From contig NZ_WBKM01000291.1 of NCBI RefSeq assembly GCF_015714725.1, forward strand, positions 1-64,000: 64,000 nt of DNA, read 5' to 3'. Of this stretch, positions 43,801-51,270 are shown one piece after another (the stretch's first letter is position 1; the number at the start of each line of letters is the position of its first letter). Below the pieces are notes generated by a model, which did no database searches, was not told the origin of the DNA, and saw nothing but the letters and a program-made list of their open reading frames with translations. This DNA is from Nostoc sp. WHI. GTDB lineage: Bacteria; Cyanobacteriota; Cyanobacteriia; Cyanobacteriales; Nostocaceae. The position numbers were made by a program, and so were the translations under genes.

Positions 43801-46595
43801 TCAATTTCTCCCAACTCAATGCGAAAGCCCCGAATCTTGACTTGGTTATCTATGCGTCCTAAATACTCTAACTCGCCATTGGGCAGATAACGTGCCTTAT
43901 CTCCTGTTTTGTACAGTCGTGCTTGGGGGTTCTTGCTAAAAGGATTAGAGATAAACCGTTGTTGTGTCAATTCGGGACGATTTAGATAACCACGCGCTAC
44001 CCCAGCACCACCAACGTACATCTCACCAGAAACGCCAATTGGTACTGGCTGTTTATGTTCATCTAGCACATACACTTGTAAGTCGGGAATTGGACGACCT
44101 ATTACACTTGCCGTACCATGCAAATCGGCTTTACTCAAGGGGCGATAGGTAACGTGTACAGTGGTTTCCGTAATCCCGTACATATTTACCAATTGGGGCA
44201 TCTGGTCGCCGTGGCGTTCAAACCAAGGCTGCAAACTCTTGAGTTCTAAGGCTTCTCCACCGAAAATTACTAGGCGTAAGTTCAAGTTGTCAATAGTCGC
44301 GATGGCGTTCCGCCCAGCGTAGCTGATCGCCTGTTCTACTTTAATTAACTGACGGAAGGCTGAAGGAGTTTGATTGAGAATTGTGACTTTTTCTTGACAC
44401 AATAATTCATAAAAGGATTTGGGCGATCGCGTCACTAAGTATGGCACTACCACTAGTCGTCCACCATACAGCAATGCACCCCAAATTTCCCATACGGAGA
44501 AGTCGAAGGCGTATGAATGGAACAGTGTCCACACATCATCTTGATTGAAGTGATACCAAGAGTTTGTCGCTGCAAACAGACGTACTACATTAGAGTGATT
44601 GACTAAAACGCCCTTGGGTTTACCTGTTGAGCCAGAGGTGTAGATGACGTAGGCAAGGTGGGAAGAATTGAAAGTTTGAGATTTATAATTTGAGATATGA
44701 GATTGAATAATTTCCCAATCTGCATCAAGGCAGAGAACTTTGGCTTGATGGGCGGGAAGTTTTTTTAATAGGTGCTTTTGGGTTAATAATACCTGTACTT
44801 GGGCATCTTCCACCATGAAAGCTAGGCGTTCTTGGGGATAGGTAGGGTCTAGGGGAACGTAAGCACCACCAGCTTTGAGAATACCCAATAAACCTACCAC
44901 CATTTCTAGCGATCGCTCTATGCAAATCCCAACTAATACTTCTGGTTTTACCCCCAGAGTTTGCAAATAGTGTGCTAGTTGGTTAGCTTGTTGATTTAAT
45001 TCGCGGTAAGTTAACTGCTGCTGTTCAAATATTATAGCGATCGCATCAGGTGTTTTTTCTGCTTGTAGTTCAATTAACTGATGAATACACAAATTCTCTG
45101 TCCAGTCTGTTTGAGTATCATTCCACTCCACAAGCAGTTGATGTTGTTCAGATGCGGTTAATAATGGTAACTCAGAGAGCTTGGCTTGAGGATTAGCAAC
45201 AATACCAGAAAGCAAGTTCTGGAAATGCTTGATCATTCGTGCAATTGTAGCTGGCTCAAATAATTCAGTACTGTACTCTAAACTCCCAATAATTTCGCCA
45301 TCGGTTTCTGCCAAGGAAAGATGTAAATCAAATGCAGCTGTTTGATTTTCGTCATCCACCATGCTTAAAGTTAAATCAGGTAACTCCAGAGCTTGCATAG
45401 GTGTATTCTGGAGTTGAAAAACAACCTGAAACAGAGGGTTGTAGCTGAGGTTGCGCTCTGGTTTAATTTCTTCTACTAATTTTTCAAAAGGAAAATCTTG
45501 GTGGGCATAAGCTCCTAATGTCACCTCGCGTACTTTAACTAGCAACTCTCGAAATGTTGGGTTTCCACTTAGCTCAGTACGCAACACCAAAGAGTTGACA
45601 AAAAAACCAATGAGTTTTTCAATCTCGCCTCGGTTACGATTGGCAATAGGCGAACCAATGCATATATCATCTTGACCCGTGTAGCGGTGCAATAAAACTT
45701 TAAAAGCCGCTAGCAAGGTCATAAACAGAGTTACCCCTTCACTGCGACTTAGGGAATGTAACGCCTTAGTTAAATCTTGTGGTAAAACAAACGATTGAGT
45801 CGCACCTCGAAAACTGGGAATTGCTGGTCGTGGTCGGTCAGTAGGTAGGCGCAGCATGGAAAGATTATCTAGTTGCTGCTTCCAGTAAGCTAGCTGAGTA
45901 TCCCAAACCTGACCTTGTAGGCGCTGTCGTTGCCAAACTGCAAAGTCGGGGTATTGAATTGACAATTCTGGTAGAGGCGACTGTTTGGCATTAGAAAAAG
46001 CTGGATAGAGTGCAGCTAATTCATCTACTAGCACCCCCATCGACCAAGCATCAGAGATTATGTGATGCATTGTAAACAACATCACATATTCTGTCTGACT
46101 CAGATGTAATAATCTCACCCGTAATAACGACCCCTGCACCAAGTCAAAGGGAAGAAGCGACTCTTGATTAATTAACTGATTTACTTCTTGCTCTTGCGTT
46201 AACGATGGTATGCCGCACAAATCAACCACAGATACTTTCAAGCTCAAAGATGAAGCAATGATTTGAACTGGTTTGCCATCTACAGAAGTAAATGTAGTTC
46301 GTAGAGCTTCATGCCGTCTAATAATTTCATTGATGCTTTGTTCTAGTGCCGTTACGTTTAGCTTACCTTGCGATCGCACAGCACCAGAAATGTTATAAAA
46401 GGGGTTCCCTGGTTGCAGTTGTTCGATTAACCATAGCCTCTCTTGAGCGAAAGATAAAGGAAAAGAGTTAGATTCTCGACTTTGGGCTGGGATAATTGTG
46501 GGTGCAACTTTTTCTGTTTGCTGGTTCAGGCGTTGGAGTAGTAGTTCGCGCTTTTCAGGAGAAAGAGCCGCAATTCGGTTAGTAAGGTCTGTCAT
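40851..46595 (-). CDS. NRPS subunit: C-A(Thr)-T-C-TauD/SyrP hydroxylase fusion
   Basis: 1914 residues from the ATG at 46595 (GAGGGAGA upstream; the frame is open 60 bp further into a MITE). Domains: C (about 35-480, MHHIISDAWS), A (about 495-1010; code D-F-W-N-I-G-M-V-H, Thr), T (FFELGGHSLLATQ), second C (about 1110-1560, again HHIISDAWS) and a C-terminal Fe(II)/2-oxoglutarate hydroxylase (about 1590-1914). The hydroxylase has H-x-E in FHNESSHIH and the distal His and Arg in AHARNSFVGARK. Similar SyrP-like enzymes hydroxylate carrier-bound Asp. The second C condenses Thr onto Asp of the next subunit. A repeat insertion lies in the A domain at 44299-44330. Confidence 0.88.
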   Translation of the reverse strand: MTDLTNRIAALSPEKRELLLQRLNQQTEKVAPTIIPAQSRESNSFPLSFAQERLWLIEQLQPGNPFYNISGAVRSQGKLNVTALEQSINEIIRRHEALRTTFTSVDGKPVQIIASSLSLKVSVVDLCGIPSLTQEQEVNQLINQESLLPFDLVQGSLLRVRLLHLSQTEYVMLFTMHHIISDAWSMGVLVDELAALYPAFSNAKQSPLPELSIQYPDFAVWQRQRLQGQVWDTQLAYWKQQLDNLSMLRLPTDRPRPAIPSFRGATQSFVLPQDLTKALHSLSRSEGVTLFMTLLAAFKVLLHRYTGQDDICIGSPIANRNRGEIEKLIGFFVNSLVLRTELSGNPTFRELLVKVREVTLGAYAHQDFPFEKLVEEIKPERNLSYNPLFQVVFQLQNTPMQALELPDLTLSMVDDENQTAAFDLHLSLAETDGEIIGSLEYSTELFEPATIARMIKHFQNLLSGIVANPQAKLSELPLLTASEQHQLLVEWNDTQTDWTENLCIHQLIELQAEKTPDAIAIIFEQQQLTYRELNQQANQLAHYLQTLGVKPEVLVGICIERSLEMVVGLLGILKAGGAYVPLDPTYPQERLAFMVEDAQVQVLLTQKHLLKKLPAHQAKVLCLDADWEIIQSHISNYKSQTFNSSHLAYVIYTSGSTGKPKGVLVNHSNVVRLFAATNSWYHFNQDDVWTLFHSYAFDFSVWEIWGALLYGGRLVVVPYLVTRSPKSFYELLCQEKVTILNQTPSAFRQLIKVEQAISYAGRNAIATIDNLNLRLVIFGGEALELKSLQPWFERHGDQMPQLVNMYGITETTVHVTYRPLSKADLHGTASVIGRPIPDLQVYVLDEHKQPVPIGVSGEMYVGGAGVARGYLNRPELTQQRFISNPFSKNPQARLYKTGDKARYLPNGELEYLGRIDNQVKIRGFRIELGEIEALLAQHPGVWEKVVVVREDEPGDKRLVAYIVSKVEQSPTVSELRHFLKAKLPEYMIPSAIVLLESLPLTPNGKIDHRILPKPELDSTLLEKFVAPRTPIEEMLAQIWSQVLKIERVGIYDNFFELGGHSLLATQVMSRVRDAFNSEVPLSWLFASPTIAELAQSINTQLQTAQIIKYPPIEPVSRNRDLPLSFAQQRLWFVSQLMPNSPLYNMSAPVHLIGVLDIAALESSFNEVVQRHEVLRTYFVAVEGQPIQVITPSLNLPLPIVDLQALEPIEQAAQVQLLATEEELQPFDLSCCPLLRIKLLQLSQKEYVLLLTMHHIISDAWSIGVLIQELATLYEAFCAGKPSPLPSLKIQYADFAVWQHQWLQGEVLETQLAYWKQQLLGGNLPTLKLPTRQSQPEIPSFEGATYDFELTVELSQKIQELTRQENVTLFMTLLAGLQTLLYRYTNQDDIVVGTDIANRNQSKTELLIGFFINLLVLRTDMRGNPNFRELLQRVREVTLQAYAYQDLPFEKLVEELRPEGGLQQNPLFQVLFVLQNTPTPEIELSNLTLHPLEVEDGQSKFDLALFAVETEEKISLGWKYKTDLFDTDAIARMSSNFISLLNNIVTQPDTKINSLEMITPDERKQQISEQTKRQAVNFQKFKTVKPKAISLAQEKLVKTDYLQAGETLPLLCQPNVSDLDVSDWAKSDRQFIETNLLKHGAILFRGFNLNSVANFENFAQAICPELFGEYGDLPREGLGGKVYGSTPYPADKAILFHNESSHIHRWPMKIWFYCVQPAPEGGETPVVDCRKVYQLLDDQIREKLAQKKLMYVRNYTEGLDVGWQDFFHTTDKSAVEKFCFQNGIEWEWKADGGLKTREIRQAIAKHPKTGEWVFFNQIQLHHIAYLDTSVRESLLSLFDEDNLPRNVYYGDGTPIEQSVIDKISAVYKQAEITFPWHKGDVLMLDNMLAAHARNSFVGARKIVVAMGEIVNAQNI
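44299..44330. repeat. 32-bp repeat insertion inside an NRPS adenylation domain
   Basis: A GCGAT...ATCGC-bounded repeat stays in frame and encodes AISYAGRNAIA between the PSAFRQLI and LRLVIFGGEA motifs. The homologous A domain at 61928 lacks it. It lies in a surface loop region between core motifs. Confidence 0.5.
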
Positions 46596-46611
46596 GGTTT
46601 TCGTTCTCCCT

Positions 46612-46720
46612 CGTTGCTGATTGCAGTATGAATTTTGTTTCGCGCAAAGGCGCAAAGACGCGAAGAATTTAAATTTTAGATTTCAATACTTAATATTTCA
46701 TCCCTTAATTCAGCAACGCC
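46612..46720. mobile_element. MITE-like element, copy 2, overlapping an NRPS 3' end
   Basis: A 109-bp relative of 36502-36604 with the same interior and right terminal repeat. Its right end supplies the last 14 or so codons and the stop of the NRPS gene 46676-49966 (GVAELRDEILSIEI). It lies in the gap between two NRPS genes. Confidence 0.65.
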
Positions 46721-49700
46721 AATATTTTCAGCACTGAGAATAGATGGGATTTGGTCTTCTGGCATTTGTTCTAGTTCTGCTAACATCTGCTCTAGTAATT
46801 CGTTATCTGCCTGCTCTAGCTGTTTTTCAGCAATAATTATTGCTAACTCGGCGATTGTAGGAGTTGCTAACATTTGGCGTAAAGATAGTTCCAACCCAAA
46901 AGCGTTATAAAGCCGAGAAGTAACCTGGGTTAACAGCAGAGAATGTCCCCCTAAATCAAAAAAGTTGTCGTGGATGCCAATTTTCTCTAATCCCAAAACC
47001 TCACTCCAAATTACTGCTACCATTTGCTCAACTTCAGTACGAGGTGGTACAAATGTTGCTTCTAATTCTGGTCTGACTTGTTCCGGTGCAGGTAAGGCTT
47101 TACGGTCAACTTTACCGTTAGATGTTATGGGTAGGGTCTTCAGCATCACAAAGACTGCTGGCACCATATAATCAGGTAACTTTTGTTTGAGGAAGTCACG
47201 TAAATTACTGGATTTGGGAATTTCTAATTTTGAATTGGGAACTACATAACCGATAAGGTGTTGATTACCAGATTCATCCTCATGAGCCACAACTACACTG
47301 TTATAAATAGCTGGATGTCGGCTCAAAACAGCCTCTATTTCTCCTAGTTCTACACGGAAGCCACGAATTTTAACTTGATGATCGATTCTTCCCAAATATT
47401 CAATATTTCCGTTGGGTAAATAGCGGGCTAAATCTCCAGTTTTATATAGGCGTGGCGATCGCAACTTGTCAAAGGGATTATCAATAAACTTCTCGGCTGT
47501 CAATTCTGGCTGATTTATATAACCCCTAGCTAATCCAGCACCACCAATATACAGTTCACCGGGCACACCAATTGGTACAACCTGCAACTGCGAATCTAAA
47601 ACATAAACTTGCGTATTGGCGATCGCTTTACCCAGTGGTACAGTCTGAGAACTCAAATCAATCTGCTCAACCCGATAAGTTAATACCCCTACTGTTGTTT
47701 CTGTAGGTCCGTAATGATTGAAAATCATGCAATCAGGAGCAAATTGTTGTACCTTTTTAATTAACTCCCAACTGCAAGTCTCCCCTCCTAAAATCAATCG
47801 CGCCTTGGGTAATAAATCTGAAGTAGATGGGGAAGTTAGGAGTACTTCTAGGTGTGAAGGTACAATCTTCAGACAATCAATCGGATGTTGACGGCAGTAA
47901 TCAGCTAATGCTTGTCCATTAGTTGCACACTCACCTGAGATGATATGCAAACAACCACCACTACACAAAGCCGGGAAAATAGCTGTATTGCCCAAATCTG
48001 CCGCCAAGGTGGAAACCAATGCAAAGCTTGCACCTGTTGGCAATTTTAACCTTTGTTGAATACTGTGCAGGTAATTGAGAATTTGCTGATGTTCAATTGT
48101 TATTCCCTTGGGCTTGCCTGTGGAGCCAGAGGTGTAGATAATGTAAGCTAAGTTTTCTGTTGTGACGTTGCTTAGTAGATTTTCATGACTTTGGCTGGTA
48201 ATTTTTTCCTCAGCTGTGTCTAAACAAAGTACTATAGGTGTGCTGAGTGCGGAGTGCTGCTGTTGAATAGCACTATTAGTTAACAATACCTGTGCCTGAG
48301 CATCCTGTAACCGCTCTATCAAACTGGCTGTGGGAAAATTAGGGTCTAATGGTAGATATGCACCACCTGCTTTGAGTATACCAAGAATGGCTATAATTGC
48401 CTCTAGTGAGCGTTCTAAGCAGATAGCAACAACTGTTTCGGGTTTGACTCCCAACTGTTGCAGATAGTGTGCTAGTTGGTTAGCTCGTTGATTCAGTTCG
48501 GTGTAGGTGAGTTGTTGACTTTCATAGACAACGGCGATGTGATTCGGGTAGCTTTCTACTTCTGCTTCAAATAGTTGGTGGATGAGTTTGTCTCGCTCAA
48601 AATCTGTTTGGGTGTTGTTGAATCCATACAGTAGTTGCTGGCGTTCTCTTGCAGTGAGAATATCCAACTGACTAATGCTCATATCGGGATTAGCGATCGC
48701 GCTTTCTAACAATCTCTCAAATTGTGCTGCCAAACTCTGAATATTTTCAGCCGTAAATAGATGAGCATCATAATAAAAATCTAGTTGAAGATCATCTTTG
48801 TAAATACAAGATAAGTTCAGTTTAAACTTATCTAAATAAAAATTAATTTGGGAAATAGACCAAATAATATTTTTGCTAACTTGTTCAATACTTATTTGGT
48901 AAAAATCAAAACCAAACGGTAATGGCTGAAAAACTGATTGCTCATTAAAATTCTTAATTTGTTCCCAGTGATAATATTCCTGCCATTGATTAGCCTCTCT
49001 ACTATTATCTATTATTTGTTGTGTTACCTGACTAATTGTTTGTTTATTGTCTAATTTAACCTGAAATGGCAAGTATTTAGTTAATAATCCAATGCTTGGT
49101 TGTAAATCTTGATATCTCCTACCATCAAAAGCCGTACCAATTATGAATTCTGCATTACCTGTTAGTCTCCAAAGCAGAGTTTGCCAACAAGCAAGTAAAA
49201 GCTTTTCTAAAGAAAATTCATGTTTTTCAACAAACTTGTTAATACTTTCTTCTAGAGTTGGATTCATCTTTATACTAATAATTTGCGGTTGATATTCCTT
49301 GAATTTAATAATTTCTTTTTCCCAAGCTAGCTTAACATTTATCCCAATACTAACATTTTGTTGCTGCCAATAAGTTTTACCAATTTCTCCATCTGCTGTT
49401 GTCAGTAATTCATTTTGCCATTCAGCAATATCTACATATTGCAACGGTTCTTTAGCTATCTCCTCTGATTGTAAACAAGCTCTATAAGAACGGCTGATTT
49501 CATCAACTAAATTTTGTACCGATGTAACATCAGAACAAAGCGCAGGTAAGCAGAGCAGCATGATTTGTTGATTGGCCGATAGTAATAACAAAGATATATG
49601 TAACAGCGACCCTTGTTCAAAATTAAAAGATTTAACTTTTAATTGTTGAAAAACCTCGTCAACCTTTGTTTGTCGTGCTTGTAAACTCAACTGGCTTAAA

Positions 49701-49966
49701 TCTAATTCACTATGCCATGATATATTTCCTTCGCCAATTATTTGCAGAGGTATTGTTAGCCCAGGCAATGTTTTAAAATTTGTGCGGAGTATTTCATGGC
49801 GATTAACAACTTGCTCAATCGCTACTTTAAGAATTTTGCGGTTGAGATTACCTTGAATCATTACAGCTAATTGAATACGGTAAGTTTGAGGATTATCAAT
49901 TTGCTGCAACTGCCATAGATATTTTTGTTGTGGAGATAGTTGATAACCTTCAAGTGTTTCTTGCAT
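46676..49966 (-). CDS. NRPS subunit: interface(C-like)-A(Asp)-T
   Basis: 1096 residues. A condensation-like domain (about 5-440) has PALCSDVTS in place of HHxxxDG, matching the interface domains of beta-hydroxy-Asp siderophore synthetases. The adenylation domain (about 455-960) has the same Asp code as 36759 (D-L-T-K-I-G-H-V-G). The carrier domain has FFDLGGHSLLLTQ near 1015. There is no TE or E domain. The free hydroxylase gene directly upstream (50195-51250) probably acts on Asp loaded here. The real condensation domain for this residue is at the C-terminus of 51271-57309. The extreme C-terminus comes from a MITE. Confidence 0.88.
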   Translation of the reverse strand: MQETLEGYQLSPQQKYLWQLQQIDNPQTYRIQLAVMIQGNLNRKILKVAIEQVVNRHEILRTNFKTLPGLTIPLQIIGEGNISWHSELDLSQLSLQARQTKVDEVFQQLKVKSFNFEQGSLLHISLLLLSANQQIMLLCLPALCSDVTSVQNLVDEISRSYRACLQSEEIAKEPLQYVDIAEWQNELLTTADGEIGKTYWQQQNVSIGINVKLAWEKEIIKFKEYQPQIISIKMNPTLEESINKFVEKHEFSLEKLLLACWQTLLWRLTGNAEFIIGTAFDGRRYQDLQPSIGLLTKYLPFQVKLDNKQTISQVTQQIIDNSREANQWQEYYHWEQIKNFNEQSVFQPLPFGFDFYQISIEQVSKNIIWSISQINFYLDKFKLNLSCIYKDDLQLDFYYDAHLFTAENIQSLAAQFERLLESAIANPDMSISQLDILTARERQQLLYGFNNTQTDFERDKLIHQLFEAEVESYPNHIAVVYESQQLTYTELNQRANQLAHYLQQLGVKPETVVAICLERSLEAIIAILGILKAGGAYLPLDPNFPTASLIERLQDAQAQVLLTNSAIQQQHSALSTPIVLCLDTAEEKITSQSHENLLSNVTTENLAYIIYTSGSTGKPKGITIEHQQILNYLHSIQQRLKLPTGASFALVSTLAADLGNTAIFPALCSGGCLHIISGECATNGQALADYCRQHPIDCLKIVPSHLEVLLTSPSTSDLLPKARLILGGETCSWELIKKVQQFAPDCMIFNHYGPTETTVGVLTYRVEQIDLSSQTVPLGKAIANTQVYVLDSQLQVVPIGVPGELYIGGAGLARGYINQPELTAEKFIDNPFDKLRSPRLYKTGDLARYLPNGNIEYLGRIDHQVKIRGFRVELGEIEAVLSRHPAIYNSVVVAHEDESGNQHLIGYVVPNSKLEIPKSSNLRDFLKQKLPDYMVPAVFVMLKTLPITSNGKVDRKALPAPEQVRPELEATFVPPRTEVEQMVAVIWSEVLGLEKIGIHDNFFDLGGHSLLLTQVTSRLYNAFGLELSLRQMLATPTIAELAIIIAEKQLEQADNELLEQMLAELEQMPEDQIPSILSAENIGVAELRDEILSIEI

Positions 49967-50120
49967 ATTTTTAGCCTTGACATAATTTTTTGAAGAAGAA
50001 GTCAGAAGTCAGAATTCTGTCTGATAAAAAGCTTACGCAGAGAAAAGAAAAAACTTTAAGTACGTGGGCAAGAATAAATCAAACTATATTACGCAATATA
50101 AAATTAATTCAATTGGCTCG

Positions 50121-50165
50121 TAGTAAGGGCTTTAGCCCTTAAAAGTAGGGCTAAAGCCCTTACTA
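50121..50165. repeat. Palindromic repeat upstream of the 46676-49966 NRPS gene
   Basis: TAGTAAGGGCTTTAGCCCT and its near-exact inverted copy lie in the 228-bp gap between the hydroxylase and NRPS genes. The long stem (about 19 bp) may be a dispersed repeat or a hairpin that reduces downstream expression. No other feature is seen in the gap. Confidence 0.65.
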
Positions 50166-50194
50166 CAAACCTTTAATTATCCATGCCAACTTAC

Positions 50195-51250
50195 TTACTG
50201 GTTAATCAGTTTGTGGTTGAATGGTTCAGCCATGCCTACTATTACTTTTCTACTGCCCTGAAATGGGTTGCGTCCGTGAGCAACTAAAATATTGTCGAGT
50301 AGTAAAATATCACCTGATTTCCAAGGAAAAACTACTGTTTCTTGGGCATAAGCTGCACGAATTTCTTCTAATACTGAAGTTTCAATCGTACAGCCATCAC
50401 CATAATAAGTATTGTGAGGTAAATCTTCTTCTAAAAACTCTGCTAATAATGCTTTACGGATTGTAGTTTCTAAACTTGTGACATGAAAGAAAGCAGCATG
50501 ATTAAACCAAGATGTTACACTTGTAACTGGATGTTTAACGACGGCTGGACGAACTTGGCGAGTTCTGAGGCGGTTGCTATCTTTCCATTCAAATTCAATA
50601 GCATTGCTACGGCAATACTGTTCTACAACAGTTTTCTCTGTAGTTTGAAATACGTTTTGCCAAGGTAGTCCAAATCCATCGTTATAATTGCGAACATATA
50701 ATACTTGTTTTTTGATAAATTGTTCGCAAATCTGAGGAGAAAGACGCTCAAAAGTCTTTTGACAATCAGCAATTGGTGTTTCTCCTCCCTGCTGGGCTAC
50801 TGTCAGACAACAAAAGTATATTTTTTGTGGCCAAGTTAAACAATATGTACTTTCATTATGGAGAAAAATACTTTCTTCAGCAGGATAATCGGTGGAAGTG
50901 TATATTTTAGTATCTACCTCGTGACGTGGCGATGAGCGATCGCAATAACTCATCGGTTCTCCCTTGGCAGTTACTTTAATAAACTGGTCTAATTGATCTG
51001 CTGTGTTGATATTAAAATCTCGAAAGAGTAAGGCTCTATTTTTAAGTAAAAGCTCCTCGATTATCTCTTGATTTTTGCTTGCCCACTCTATAAGATTGAC
51101 ATTTGCTACAGCAGGCTGAACTATTAAAGGAATATGTTTGCTATTAGAAAAATAGCTTGTCCGAATTAATTCTACTGGTGAAATTTTGACAGCTTTACGG
51201 TTAATTTCTAACTTTTTTAAACTTAATTGTTCGATTTTATGATTGTTCAT
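50195..51250 (-). CDS. Stand-alone TauD/SyrP-type Asp beta-hydroxylase
   Basis: 351 residues of the Fe(II)/2-oxoglutarate TauD superfamily. Iron ligands are H131 and E133 (FLHNESTYC) and H325 (VAHGRNPF), with R334 for 2-oxoglutarate. It is clearly homologous to the hydroxylase fused to 40851-46595. It lies 20 bp downstream of the 51271 NRPS gene and upstream of an interface-A(Asp)-T subunit. Stand-alone hydroxylases of this group work with interface domains to make beta-hydroxy-Asp, an iron ligand. The specific residue hydroxylated is inferred from the A-domain code. Confidence 0.85.
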   Translation of the reverse strand: MNNHKIEQLSLKKLEINRKAVKISPVELIRTSYFSNSKHIPLIVQPAVANVNLIEWASKNQEIIEELLLKNRALLFRDFNINTADQLDQFIKVTAKGEPMSYCDRSSPRHEVDTKIYTSTDYPAEESIFLHNESTYCLTWPQKIYFCCLTVAQQGGETPIADCQKTFERLSPQICEQFIKKQVLYVRNYNDGFGLPWQNVFQTTEKTVVEQYCRSNAIEFEWKDSNRLRTRQVRPAVVKHPVTSVTSWFNHAAFFHVTSLETTIRKALLAEFLEEDLPHNTYYGDGCTIETSVLEEIRAAYAQETVVFPWKSGDILLLDNILVAHGRNPFQGSRKVIVGMAEPFNHKLINQ

Positions 51251-51270
51251 CAGAAGTTTCTCCTTGATGA

